NCBI GenBank assembly: GCA_027623095.1 | Contig: JAQBVM010000037.1 | Span: 1 to 33,037, forward strand | Direction of reading: 5' to 3' | From: Verrucomicrobiota bacterium | GTDB lineage: Bacteria > Verrucomicrobiota > Verrucomicrobiia > Limisphaerales > SIBE01 | Length of the DNA stretch: 33,037 nt | Shown: positions 8,076 through 16,311 of the stretch, piece by piece | Layout: each line of letters begins with the position of its first letter | How positions within the stretch are numbered: the first letter of the stretch is position 1 | Translations under genes and position numbers: made by a program | Notes under the pieces: model-generated | The model's input: the letters and a program-made list of their open reading frames with translations, nothing else | Database searches by the model: none | Told to the model about the DNA's origin: nothing

Positions 8076-9002
8076 TTACCCCTCAAGGATAGAACGATAC
8101 ACTTGAGGATCCACATTCCCGCCGCTCGCAACACAACAGACAGATCGGCCACGAAATCGTTCCGGATCGGTCAGCAGCGCGGCAACGGCGAGCGCGCCTG
8201 TCGGTTCCACCTTCAGGTTTGCGAGATGAAAAAGAAGCCGAACCGTTTCAATGATCTCTTTTTCTGGAACTTCGACAATTGCGGATAATCCCTCGCGCAG
8301 AATCTCCCAATTGCGCGCGCCCAGACTCACTGTTCGGGCTCCATCCGCAATGGTTTTCGGTTCCGTTGTATTCGTAACGATGCAACCCGCTCGCAACGAC
8401 CGGGCCGCGTCGTTCCCCAACAACGGTTCCGCACCGATTACAGGAATCGATTTCCCGCAATCACGGAGGCCTTGGATAATTCCAGATGTCAAACCTCCAC
8501 CGCCAACCGGAGCCACAATTGCGTCAATCTGCCCGTCAAGGGCGGCCAACTCCACACCCAAACTCGCGTTCCCACGGATCACAAGGAGATCGTCATACGC
8601 GCTCGCGAAATACGCGTCCGGACGTTCCCGCGCGATCGCATCCACTCGCTCTTGTCGGCTTGTGACCGCAACGTCAATTAGATCCACAATACCTCCCGAT
8701 GCTCGGACTGCGGCGATTTTGACGGACGCGGAGTTATGTGGCATGACGACTGTGCAGGACTTCCCCAATAGGCGGCAAGCATAAGCCAGCGCCTGACCGA
8801 AGTTTCCGGACGAGGCGGTGAACAACTCCGACTGCGAAACATTCGCAGCCGCATTGTAAGCCGCGCGAAATTTGAAACTGCCCGTGTGCTGGAAAGTCTC
8901 GCTTGCAATGAGAACTTTCGCGCGCAGATGTGCCGAAAGCTGCCGCGCCTCGATCAGCGTGGTTGGACGCACAATGTCCTGAAGCGCATGTTTGAAGTTC
9001 AT
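8076..9002 (-). CDS. PLP-dependent threonine/serine dehydratase family protein
   Basis: The fold-type II PLP signature is clear: the Schiff-base lysine in HTGSFKFRAAYNA (Lys44 from this start), a phosphate-binding glycine loop VGGGGLTSG, SSGNFGQALA for substrate/PLP contact and SGGNVD near the C-terminus. At 308 residues there is no ACT regulatory domain, as in catabolic threonine dehydratases (TdcB) and serine racemases. The reaction would be deamination of threonine to 2-oxobutyrate and/or serine to pyruvate in the cytoplasm. The ATG at 9002 is chosen over an upstream in-frame TTG at 9035. The DedA gene ends about 60 bp upstream on the same strand, so they may share a transcript without a functional link. 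Confidence 0.88.
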   Translation of the reverse strand: MNFKHALQDIVRPTTLIEARQLSAHLRAKVLIASETFQHTGSFKFRAAYNAAANVSQSELFTASSGNFGQALAYACRLLGKSCTVVMPHNSASVKIAAVRASGGIVDLIDVAVTSRQERVDAIARERPDAYFASAYDDLLVIRGNASLGVELAALDGQIDAIVAPVGGGGLTSGIIQGLRDCGKSIPVIGAEPLLGNDAARSLRAGCIVTNTTEPKTIADGARTVSLGARNWEILREGLSAIVEVPEKEIIETVRLLFHLANLKVEPTGALAVAALLTDPERFRGRSVCCVASGGNVDPQVYRSILEG

Positions 9003-9065
9003 GCTCGCGGCCACGTTAGAAGAGGATGCGCTCAAACCAATCAGAAAGACAAAACACGGGAAACC

Positions 9066-9695
9066 TCAAGTCGCCTCTGAAACCGGTTTGGCTTTGTCTT
9101 TCAACCTATGCCGAATGAACCATCCAATTCCCGCGACGACGAAAACCACCACAAAAATATCCACCTGATGCGAGTACTTTTGAACAACTGTCCAGTTTTC
9201 GCGCAGTTTCATTCCGCAAACGAGAAGAAATGTGTTCCACAGGGTTGCTCCAACGAACGTAACAACGAGGAACGGCCCCAATGGCATTTTCCCAATCCCG
9301 GCCGGTATGGAAATGAAATGACGAACCACCGGAATAAACCGGCTGAGAAAGAGGGTCAACACACCCTTTCGCTGCTGGAAGAAACGCTCGGTCCGTTCCA
9401 GATCCCGCCGATTTAGAAGAAGATATTTTCCCAACATGAGGACCACCGGCTTGCCGCCAAAATACCCCATACAGTATGAGGCCAGCGAACCCACAGTGGA
9501 ACCTAAGCTCGTAGCGCCAATCGCGAGGTACCGATTCCACTTCTGATCCGCAACCTGAAAACCGACGAAAGGCATCACCGCCTCGCTCGGCACCGGAGCA
9601 ACCATGCTTTCGAGCGCCATCAACGCGCCCGCGCCCCAATAACCGGTCGTGTCCAGAATCTTTACGGCGATGTTCGTAATTGCTTCGGTAATCAT
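9066..9695 (-). CDS. DedA family (VTT domain) inner-membrane protein
   Basis: The 209-residue protein has the DedA/SNARE-associated domain: a re-entrant segment SMVAPVPSEAVMPFVGF near the N-terminus, GSLASYCMGYFGGKPV, the charged loop DLERTERFFQQRKG, and the signature SRFIPVVRHFISIPAGIGKM. Two further hydrophobic stretches complete the membrane domain and a basic tail follows. DedA proteins are implicated in recycling of undecaprenyl phosphate and other lipid flipping and in proton-motive-force homeostasis. The exact substrate cannot be assigned. The next gene on the strand is the threonine dehydratase-like enzyme. Confidence 0.92.
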   Translation of the reverse strand: MITEAITNIAVKILDTTGYWGAGALMALESMVAPVPSEAVMPFVGFQVADQKWNRYLAIGATSLGSTVGSLASYCMGYFGGKPVVLMLGKYLLLNRRDLERTERFFQQRKGVLTLFLSRFIPVVRHFISIPAGIGKMPLGPFLVVTFVGATLWNTFLLVCGMKLRENWTVVQKYSHQVDIFVVVFVVAGIGWFIRHRLKDKAKPVSEAT

Positions 9696-9756
9696 TTCGT
9701 TCGCGCAGGGATCTTCCTATTTTCAAATACGATCGGAACGTACCTGGCTATTAATC

Positions 9757-9904
9757 GGTGGGGCGATACTCTGTAGAGCCCTGTTTTTTCCTTGTGAGAA
9801 GGGGAGACGCAAGAGGGATGGAAATTATCGTGCTTCCATATCACCTTTGTGTCGTGTTCATTCACCTCAAGGTTGGTCAGGGCTCCACAGAGTGTCGCCC
9901 CACC
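9757..9904. mobile_element. MITE-like element with 26-bp terminal inverted repeats
   Basis: The left end (9757-9782) starts GGTGGGGCGATACTCTGTAG and the right end (9879-9904) is its reverse complement with only two mismatches over 26 bases. The roughly 96-bp interior has no transposase. A GC-rich stem followed by a T6 run (9784-9789) at the left end could also stop plus-strand transcription. It lies between two minus-strand genes. Related arms occur at 12-35 and 257-316. No clear target-site duplication is visible. Confidence 0.65.
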
Positions 9905-9930
9905 AATTCTGAAGTTCTTCGAGAGCCGCC

Positions 9931-11145
9931 CTATTTCCCGACGTAACTCAGCCGGTAGATCTTGCTGCCGGAATCATCACTGATAAGAATCGAACCATCC
10001 GGAGCCTGCGCGCAGTCAGCCGGACGGCCCAGGATTTCGGTTCCGTTCTTAATAAAATTGACCATCTTCTGTTCGCCGTAGGGATGGCCGTCCTCAAATA
10101 GAATCCGAGCCAGACAGTAACCTGATTTTTGCGTGGCGTTCCATGAGCCGTGCATCGCGACAAATGCGTCTCCGTAAGCGCCGGGAAACTGCTTTCCATC
10201 ATAAAAAGCCATTCCATTCCCGGAGCAATGCGAAGCCATCGTCCACTCGGGAATGATGGTTTTCGACGCCAGCTCGGCGATGTCCGGGCGATCCAGAAAA
10301 TTGAAGTTCGGAATGTTCTTCCCAAGAATATATGGATGTCCGTAGAACCCTCCCTTTACGTAGTGGTTAAGTTCCGCGGGTGGGTTATGATCCGTAATCG
10401 CTTGGCCGAATTTCTTCTCTTTGCCCTCAAATTTTTCCCCGAGCGTGTCGATGTCATGATCGACTCCCCAGATTTCGTCAGTACCGGGACGGACAGCGAA
10501 TTCTTCGGTGTTTCTCAAACCGTAGGAAAAAAGCTGTTTATCAGAACCGTCCAACGCATAGGTCCAGATCTTCTTACGCTCGCCCGTGTCAACCGGTTCG
10601 TCTGTGGCGTTGGTTTGGTCACCGACCTGAGTGTAAATCCTGTCCTTGTGAATAAGAAGCGCGCGCCAGCGATGGCCACCCCCGGTGATCGGCAGTTGAT
10701 CCTCGCCAATGACTTTGACGACTTCGTCAGCCGTGTCATCGCCGTTCGTGTCCCTTGACTTGTAGATGGCCGAGACTTCCGCGAACCAGAGCCAGCCGTC
10801 GTGCCATTCAAGCGCCTGAAGGATATTCCGCGACGCATACCCAGAGGCGTACGTCGTCACCGTTTCATACACCCCGTCACCGTCCTTATCCCGGCACGCT
10901 TTGATTTCCCCCGCTCGCGGCACGCTCACATACAGCACGCCTCCGGGGCCGAATTCCATAAACCGAGGCGATCGAATAGTGCTCTCCGCTACCGTGAGCT
11001 TGTAGCCGGGCCGGACCCAGATGCCTTCGGGAACTTCCTCCGACCAGCTTTGCCGGTAACAACCCAAAGAGACGAGACACGCGAGGGCAAAGCCAAACGC
11101 GCGAATCTTGAAAACGGATGATCTTCCAGAGTGAATTGATCTCAT
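9931..11145 (-). CDS. Exported sugar dehydrogenase-like propeller (glucose/sorbosone dehydrogenase family)
   Basis: A hydrophobic N-terminal segment (FGFALACLVSLGCYRQS) marks export; the Cys after SLG is a possible but imperfect lipobox. The body is a six-bladed propeller of the soluble glucose/L-sorbosone dehydrogenase type: GFGPGGVLYVSVPRAGEI-like blade starts, the conserved TGGGHRWRALL containing the likely catalytic histidine, YGLRNTEEFAVRP, and AMHGSWNAT near the C-terminus. DKDGDGVYE and DTNGDDTADE are Dx[DN]xDG calcium-binding loops. It probably oxidises a sugar or sugar aldehyde with PQQ in the periplasm. The ATG at 11145 is preferred to one 14 codons upstream. It is transcribed divergently from the PQQ-like propeller gene. 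Confidence 0.82.
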   Translation of the reverse strand: MRSIHSGRSSVFKIRAFGFALACLVSLGCYRQSWSEEVPEGIWVRPGYKLTVAESTIRSPRFMEFGPGGVLYVSVPRAGEIKACRDKDGDGVYETVTTYASGYASRNILQALEWHDGWLWFAEVSAIYKSRDTNGDDTADEVVKVIGEDQLPITGGGHRWRALLIHKDRIYTQVGDQTNATDEPVDTGERKKIWTYALDGSDKQLFSYGLRNTEEFAVRPGTDEIWGVDHDIDTLGEKFEGKEKKFGQAITDHNPPAELNHYVKGGFYGHPYILGKNIPNFNFLDRPDIAELASKTIIPEWTMASHCSGNGMAFYDGKQFPGAYGDAFVAMHGSWNATQKSGYCLARILFEDGHPYGEQKMVNFIKNGTEILGRPADCAQAPDGSILISDDSGSKIYRLSYVGK

Positions 11146-11550
11146 GATAACATTTCTTTCATTGATAACGTGATACTCGCCTGCCATTCGCCCGTGGTTC
11201 CCTTCACAAACGCAACAACGCGTTGCGAAGAGAACTCGCGGCGCCGGTTCCAGGTACTTGCTTGGCTACTTGCACCGAGGTTCTAACACAGAGCCCATGA
11301 CGAAATCAAGGGTGGCAGCCTTCGTTTAAATAGGAATTGGACGGATCTCTGAAAGAGAACAACGGTGACCCAACATTTTTGACCGTCTTCGCCTTCCGGA
11401 GGGGGCTTGCAATCCGAGGTCTCTCTCGAGTCGAGCAGCACATGGCTCGACAACGACCCGCAATGCCAAGTTTTCAGCCGAGTTTTCAGTCTTGCGAAAG
11501 GCGTTCTCTTCCCTTTACCGTTCGTCGTCACTGAGCCACTCAAATCCATT
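11146..11550. other. Divergent intergenic region
   Basis: About 400 bp separate two divergently transcribed propeller genes, so promoters for both should lie here. I see no convincing paired -35/-10 boxes. A perfect 6-bp inverted repeat GTCGAG/CTCGAC with a 10-bp spacer lies at 11430-11451 and could be an operator. Open frames extending upstream of the plus-strand gene lack a signal peptide in frame and are not supported as coding. Confidence 0.4.
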
Positions 11551-12858
11551 ATGAATCTTCGAAAACATTCGCGCTTACTTATCCTGAGTTTCATTTCTTT
11601 TGCCACTGCTTCGGCCTTGCGGGCCGAAAACTGGCCCAATTGGAGAGGGCCAAACGGCGATAGCACCACATCCGAGACCGCATTCCCGACCCAATGGGAC
11701 AAATCCGAGAACATTCTTTGGAAAGTTGAGTTGCCGGACCGCGGAAACTCTTCGCCGATCGTGTGGGGGAACAGGGTCTTTATCACGCAAGCAGTTGAGA
11801 AAGAAGGTCGCCGCACGGTAATGGCGTTCGATCGGGAAACGGGCAAGCTGCTGTGGCAAGCTGGAACGGTTTTTCGATCCGAGGAAAAGACCCACGATTC
11901 CAATCCTTATTGCTCGGCATCGCCGGTGACTGATGGAGAACGTGTGATCGCGGGTTTCGGTTCCGCAGGCATCTTCTGTTTCGACCTGAATGGTAAAGAG
12001 CTTTGGCGCAAGAATCTCGGACCTCAGGAACATATCTGGGGCAACGCATCGTCGCCGGTGATTTACAAGGATCTTTGCATCGTTTATCACGGTCCGGGTG
12101 AAGCCTCATATTTGGCCGCCTTGGATAAACGAACGGGAGAGATCGTTTGGAAAGTTCCGGATCTGCCCGTGGTGACCAAAGGGCGTACAGACGGATTCAA
12201 GGGCCAAGAACCGGGGATCGTCGGCTCGTTTGCCACACCTGTAGTGCTCTCGCTGGACAACCGCGACGAGGTCGTCATGAGCTTTCACAATCAACTCATC
12301 GGTTTCGACCCTGCCACAGGCAAAAAACTGTGGTGGTGCGACGGCCTGAATCCGTTGATTTACGCGTCGCCGGTTTTAGGAGATCAACTCATCGTCGCGC
12401 AGGGAGGATACTCGGGCAACTCCATTGCCGTAAAACCCGGCGGCGCAGGTGACGTAACTCAATCTCACCGCCGCTGGCTGCTTGAAAGGGACAAGGGCGG
12501 AATCGGGTCGGGCGTTATCAAAGAGGACCGCATTTACTTTCTCAACAGCGGCTCTCTGATTGCCTGCCAAAGCCTGGAATCAGGCGAGACTTTATGGGAA
12601 GAGCGAGTCGCGGGCGCCGGCCCCAAGGCATCTTCATGGTCCTCAATGATCCTTTCGGGAAACAGAATTTACATGCTCAACCAATCCGGAACGATGATCG
12701 TTCTCCGAGCCAGTCCCAAATTCGAAGTAATTTCAGTCAATTCGATCGGTAATGAGCTGACGAATTCCACCCAGGCAATGTCCAACGGCGATATTTTTAT
12801 CCGCACTCACGAACACCTCTGGTGCGTTCGATCCACCGGAAAAGTGGCGGTGAACTGA
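11551..12858 (+). CDS. Exported PQQ-like beta-propeller repeat protein
   Basis: The signal peptide is residues 1-25 (RLLILSFISFATASALRA). It is followed by ENWPNWRGPNGD, the typical opening of PVC PQQ-like repeat proteins. Tryptophan-docking blade motifs recur: ENILWKVEL, ETGKLLWQAGT, NGKELWRKNL, RTGEIVWKV, ATGKKLWWCDG and ESGETLWEE. This gives a seven- or eight-bladed propeller like BamB or quinoprotein alcohol dehydrogenases. Residues for PQQ catalysis cannot be confirmed, and many relatives are non-enzymatic, so binding or scaffold function is equally possible. At 435 residues it is one complete propeller. The ATG at 11551 gives a signal peptide at the right place; the frame is open further upstream but without support. 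A sulfatase gene follows after a 300-bp repeat-bearing gap. Confidence 0.85.
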   Translation: MNLRKHSRLLILSFISFATASALRAENWPNWRGPNGDSTTSETAFPTQWDKSENILWKVELPDRGNSSPIVWGNRVFITQAVEKEGRRTVMAFDRETGKLLWQAGTVFRSEEKTHDSNPYCSASPVTDGERVIAGFGSAGIFCFDLNGKELWRKNLGPQEHIWGNASSPVIYKDLCIVYHGPGEASYLAALDKRTGEIVWKVPDLPVVTKGRTDGFKGQEPGIVGSFATPVVLSLDNRDEVVMSFHNQLIGFDPATGKKLWWCDGLNPLIYASPVLGDQLIVAQGGYSGNSIAVKPGGAGDVTQSHRRWLLERDKGGIGSGVIKEDRIYFLNSGSLIACQSLESGETLWEERVAGAGPKASSWSSMILSGNRIYMLNQSGTMIVLRASPKFEVISVNSIGNELTNSTQAMSNGDIFIRTHEHLWCVRSTGKVAVN

Positions 12859-12903
12859 ATAGAATTCACTCAGTGAAAACGGCACTGCAGAATTTCCGCC
12901 AGG

Positions 12904-13051
12904 TTTTGGACCGCGGAAACGGAGCGTGCGGAGTTGCCGCTTTCCCGTGGAACACAAAATGTCGGGAAAGTTCCGGCATGTTGGAACGGGCCGAAGCCAA
13001 AGCGCTGAATCGCTTCGGTCGTCAACGCAGTCCAACGCGCTGCCGCGCGGC
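12904..13051. repeat. Inverted-repeat element, related to the copy at 18132-18187
   Basis: The right part (12996-13051) contains GAATCGCTTCGGTCGTCAAC and matches 18132-18187 at 50 of 56 positions. The left part (12904-12944, TTTTGGACCGCGGAAACG) is a diverged inverted copy of the same unit. Together they form a roughly 150-bp hairpin element filling most of the gap between the PQQ-like propeller gene and the sulfatase gene. No coding sequence is supported in 12859-13160. Confidence 0.6.
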
Positions 13052-13160
13052 TCCCGAGTTCAATTGCCCTTTGCCGCCTCTTTCCGAGGTCCTGTAAATT
13101 CTCGGATCACCTACCGTTTTCAATCGAAGCTCTCTGAAAAGCGTCCCTCGAAATACAACA

Positions 13161-14921
13161 ATGCAAATGAATATCTCAAATCAACTCAACACACTCGCAG
13201 CGCTACTGTTGATGTTTCCTATCTCTTTGTTGAGTCAACCGGCTAGCGAGGCACGTCCTAACGTTATTCTCGTTATGACCGACGACCAAGGGTACGGAGA
13301 CATTGGCGCCCTCGGAAATACGATGATCCGAACGCCCAACCTCGATCGTCTTCATTCGCAGAGCGCGCGTTTCACCAATTTTCACGTCGATCCCACCTGC
13401 TCTCCAACTCGCTCGGCTCTCATGACGGGACGTTATTCGACGCGCACGGGAACATGGCACACGATCATGGGCCGTTCGCTCATGTATCACGACGAAGTGA
13501 CGATCGCTCAAGTGTTCGCGCAGAGCGGCTATCGAACGGGCATTTTTGGGAAATGGCATCTCGGCGACAACTACCCCATGCGCCCCCAGGATCGCGGTTT
13601 TCAGGAGGTTCTGGTAAATGGCGGCGGCGGCATCACACAGACTCCCGACTTCTGGGGAAACACTTACTTTGACGACACGCTCTATCACAACGGTAAACCT
13701 GAAAAATATTCGGGATATTGCACCGATGTCTTCTTCGAGACCGCGCTGAAATTTATCGAGAAAGACAGATCGAAGCCGTTCTTTGTTTATTTGCCGACGA
13801 ACGCCGCGCACGGCCCTTTCAACGTGGCAGATCGATACAGCCGCCCATACCGTGAAAAGGGTGTTCCATCCACAATGGCGAACTTTTACGGAATGATTGA
13901 GAATATTGATGAAAACATGGGAAGGCTCACATCCAGACTGCGAGAGTGGAATCTTGAGGCAAACACAATCTTGATTTTCATGACCGACAACGGAACCGCA
14001 GCGGGCGCGACGGGAGCAAACAGACGGAGCGCCAATTCGAACGTAGCATCCTGGGAAGGCTTCAACGCGGGAATGCGAGGACAAAAGGGTTCTGAATACG
14101 ACGGAGGCCATCGCGTGCCGTTCTTCATTCGCTGGCCGAGCGGCGGCATCGGCGGCGGGCGCGACATTTCGAATATTGCAGCGCACATAGACCTTTTCCC
14201 CACACTGATCGATCTCTGCCGCCTTGATAAACCCTACGCGGTGCGATTCGATGGAAGAAGCCTGGTTCCACTCCTCCGCGGTCAATCGGGTGAGTGGCCG
14301 GATCGAACCCTTTTCGCCCACGTTCAACGGCAGGAGATTCCGCCCAAATGGACAAGAAGCGCGATTATGACGGATCGCTGGCGCCTCAATAATCGAGTCG
14401 AACTTTACGACATGGACTCGGATCCCGCCCAAGCAAAGAACGTTGCGGAGGACCATCCCGAAATCCTGAACAGACTGCACGCCGCATACGAAAAATGGTG
14501 GGAAAGCCTGACGCCCAGTTTCAGCCGTTTTGGCTATATCGTGATTGGATCGGAGCATGAAAATCCCGCTCACATCACCTGCCACGACTGGCATTCCGAT
14601 CAAGTCCCTTGGAGTCAAAACGCTATCAAGAACGCGCCATTGGCCAACGGATACTGGATGATTCAAGTCGATCACGCCGGGGCGTATGAATTCACCCTCC
14701 GCCAGCAACCGTCAGTCGCCGAATTTCCGATTCAAGCGAATCAAGCCCGGATTCAGATCGGGGACGAGGAAACAACCGGGACAATTTCGACGGGAGCCGA
14801 TTTAGTGACTCTTACCCTCAACCTGAAAGCTGGCTCCACGAAGATGCAGACTTGGCTTACCGACACGGCCACAGGCAAATCGCGCGGGGCCTTCTTTGTT
14901 GATGCGCGCCGACTGGATTGA
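13161..14921 (+). CDS. Exported arylsulfatase (S1 formylglycine-dependent family)
   Basis: A signal peptide (residues 1-31) precedes the sulfatase fold. The opening RPNVILVMTDDQGYGD supplies the metal ligands Asp41 and Asp42. The signature CSPTRSALMTGR begins at Cys80, the residue converted to C-alpha-formylglycine by a maturation enzyme not encoded here. GKWHLG, a later HGPF and FMTDNGT complete the active-site motifs. It hydrolyses a sulfate ester in the periplasm or outside the cell; the substrate cannot be read from the sequence. About 110 C-terminal residues (from roughly 475) extend past the usual sulfatase end in a beta-rich domain. The stop codon lies at the edge of a decayed pilT fragment on the other strand. 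ATGs at 13161 and 13167 are both possible. Confidence 0.93.
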   Translation: MQMNISNQLNTLAALLLMFPISLLSQPASEARPNVILVMTDDQGYGDIGALGNTMIRTPNLDRLHSQSARFTNFHVDPTCSPTRSALMTGRYSTRTGTWHTIMGRSLMYHDEVTIAQVFAQSGYRTGIFGKWHLGDNYPMRPQDRGFQEVLVNGGGGITQTPDFWGNTYFDDTLYHNGKPEKYSGYCTDVFFETALKFIEKDRSKPFFVYLPTNAAHGPFNVADRYSRPYREKGVPSTMANFYGMIENIDENMGRLTSRLREWNLEANTILIFMTDNGTAAGATGANRRSANSNVASWEGFNAGMRGQKGSEYDGGHRVPFFIRWPSGGIGGGRDISNIAAHIDLFPTLIDLCRLDKPYAVRFDGRSLVPLLRGQSGEWPDRTLFAHVQRQEIPPKWTRSAIMTDRWRLNNRVELYDMDSDPAQAKNVAEDHPEILNRLHAAYEKWWESLTPSFSRFGYIVIGSEHENPAHITCHDWHSDQVPWSQNAIKNAPLANGYWMIQVDHAGAYEFTLRQQPSVAEFPIQANQARIQIGDEETTGTISTGADLVTLTLNLKAGSTKMQTWLTDTATGKSRGAFFVDARRLD

Positions 14922-15048
14922 CGACCAAGATCTCGATCGCCGCGATTCGGTTTTCTCCTGAGGCTCTTGGAAGAAGAATCTGAGAAATCACGCCTTTGAG
15001 CGTTGACGCCACTTGAACCCGGATAAGTGCTTGGCACACAACGATCTC
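14917..15048 (-). pseudogene. pilT: Remnant of the C-terminal part of PilT (type IV pilus retraction ATPase)
   Basis: Read on the minus strand, 15024-14917 encodes IRVQVASTLKGVISQILLPR followed by ASGENRIAAIEILVVN. This is the conserved PilT stretch downstream of Walker B (VRxQLAxxLxGVxxQxLLPRxxGxGRxAAxEvLv). There is no Walker A or B, no start context and no continuation to the PilT C-terminus; the homology ends exactly where the sulfatase gene ends. It is therefore a fossil. An N-terminal PilT remnant lies on the opposite strand at 16899-17099. Confidence 0.75.
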
Positions 15049-15405
15049 ATTTTCCGAGTTCATCGGACCCATGCCGCCTCGGTTATCAAAACCCAGACCC
15101 CTTTAGACTTCTCGCGCCTTGACGTGTTCCAGCCCCGGCGGATACTAATTCGATGAACACTTCCTGAATCGATCCCGAAGGAATCGCGGAGCATCGCATC
15201 GCCGTGACTGAGCACGGATCGCGTCTCGAGGTGAAGCCAGACGACGAAGAGGACAGAGATTACGTGAACGCAACAGGTGCCGCCAGGGATTTGATGCGGC
15301 GTGAACGCCGCGCTTCTGTCGCCACCAACTCGCAGATGCGCCCTCCCTTGGCTCGAGGTCGAGATTTAGATCGAACCTCAGCACGACCCAAGGTATCAAT
15401 CTACA
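15049..15405. other. Intergenic stretch without recognisable genes
   Basis: About 360 bp between the PilT remnant and the truncated secreted protein. Several short frames are open on both strands, but none shows a recognisable family, signal peptide or start context. It may hold further eroded pilT sequence, which I could not confirm by eye. Confidence 0.4.
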
Positions 15406-15708
15406 ATGAAAAGCAATTGCTGGTTAGGCCTCCTCATCGGTTGCACAATGCTCCCTGCCGTCCACGCCGCCTCCCCCGCCGAACTCTATTTTCGAGAGGA
15501 TTTCCAACTTTCACCGCCCGCCACGCCGATCACTCAGGAACACGTCGTCAACTCGCAATTGACGATGCATCTATACGGTGCCGGAAGCGCTTTTAAAGGG
15601 GTCGGTCCGATAATTGAAGAATTGCCACATGCACCAGATGGGCTTGGCTTCGGCGGATGGCCAATCAACAATCACGGCGTCACGGATGAAATGATCTCCG
15701 ACTTCTAA
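15406..15708 (+). pseudogene. Truncated secreted protein (N-terminal fragment)
   Basis: A convincing signal peptide (WLGLLIGCTMLPAVHAA) is followed by ELYFREDF and TPITQEHVVNSQLTMHLYG, which resembles the beginning of secreted PVC proteins that continue for 150 or more residues with a jelly-roll-like domain. Here that similarity stops after about 60 residues, and 40 unrelated residues lead to a stop. I call it a 5' fragment of a broken gene. It could instead be a genuine 100-residue secreted protein. It opens the degraded segment. Confidence 0.45.
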
Positions 15709-15743
15709 AAACCAAGCCAAAGAAATGATGAGTGTGGGATGGC

Positions 15744-16043
15744 TCAGGAGACCTGCTTCACGGGGAGAACTTGGGCGAGTGCGCGGCCGTGGGCACGTTC
15801 CACTTCTCGGAGGTCATAGGCGGACTGCAAATTGAGCCAGTTCCGCGGGTCAATCCGGAAAAACCGACCGAGGCGCGCCGCGGTGTCGGCCGTGATGGAG
15901 CGTCGGCCCGCGAGGATTTCGCTCAGGCGGCTTTGCGGAATGCCGGTGGCCTTGGCGGCGGCCAGTTGGGTGACGTCCAGCGGTTCGAAAAACTCGTCCC
16001 GCAGGATGAGTCCGGGGTGGGTCAGGGGTGCTGGTTTGCTCAT
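15744..16043 (-). CDS. higA: HigA family antitoxin (XRE-type HTH), apparently orphaned
   Basis: The 99-residue protein shows the HigA pattern: HPGLILRDEFFEPLDVTQ at the N-terminus, then a helix-turn-helix LAAAKATGIPQSRLSEILAGRRSITADTAARLGRFF, and the WLNLQSAYDL motif. HigA binds its operator and neutralises the HigB mRNA interferase. In complete loci higB lies just upstream, ending a few bases before higA. Here only the last codons of a higB-like gene remain at that place (16054-16116). The antitoxin itself looks intact, so it may survive as a DNA-binding regulator or as an anti-toxin against HigB elsewhere in the genome. Confidence 0.88.
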   Translation of the reverse strand: MSKPAPLTHPGLILRDEFFEPLDVTQLAAAKATGIPQSRLSEILAGRRSITADTAARLGRFFRIDPRNWLNLQSAYDLREVERAHGRALAQVLPVKQVS

Positions 16044-16053
16044 GGGTGTGTCC

Positions 16054-16116
16054 TCAATGATAGTCGGTTATTTCCACTTGTTCGGCATCGGTTCCCGTCC
16101 AGATCACGAGGGAAAG
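16054..16116 (-). pseudogene. higB: C-terminal tail of a HigB-like toxin
   Basis: The minus strand reads LSLVIWTGTDAEQVEITDYH then a stop. This matches the end of HigB toxins (xxCFxWxxxxxxxVEIxDYH), placed 10 bp before the higA start as in normal higBA operons. The upstream catalytic portion is absent: the frame meets a stop within about 13 codons, and different sequence (a RAYT fragment) takes over. Confidence 0.65.
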
Positions 16117-16190
16117 CTGCCTTCGCTTCAACCTGCCGTCAAGCGGATCCTATACGCGGTACGGATATATGATGAAAGGGGCGGTCCTGC

Positions 16191-16229
16191 AAAAGCTCTT
16201 GGGAATTCGATCCGCAGCTTGCGTGCCAT
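16191..16229 (-). pseudogene. N-terminal fragment of a REP-associated transposase (RAYT, Y1_Tnp)
   Basis: An ATG on the minus strand starts MARKLRIEFPRAF. The first ten residues match the highly conserved start of RAYT/TnpA-REP proteins (MARKLRIEYPGAIYHV). The family's HuH and tyrosine motifs are missing because the match ends after about 12 codons. RAYTs move REP hairpins, which abound in this window. Confidence 0.55.
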
Positions 16230-16311
16230 GGCTGCTGCCTCTCAACCCTGGAGCGGACTGTCAATTCTTATATTATCTGTCCGACCCATTTACGGAGGCG
16301 CAATGTGTTGA

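Noticed and set aside
11407..11550. N-terminal extension of the PQQ-like propeller protein
   Set aside because: The extension has no signal peptide and would bury the one that starts at 11551.
13203..14708. A 501-residue open frame antisense to the sulfatase gene
   Set aside because: The sulfatase on the plus strand has all family motifs; the antisense product shows no signal peptide or recognisable domain and is a product of codon bias.
15049..15240. Further PilT sequence (Walker B region) upstream of the C-terminal remnant
   Set aside because: Minus-strand frames gave only vague resemblance and several stops; not enough to claim.
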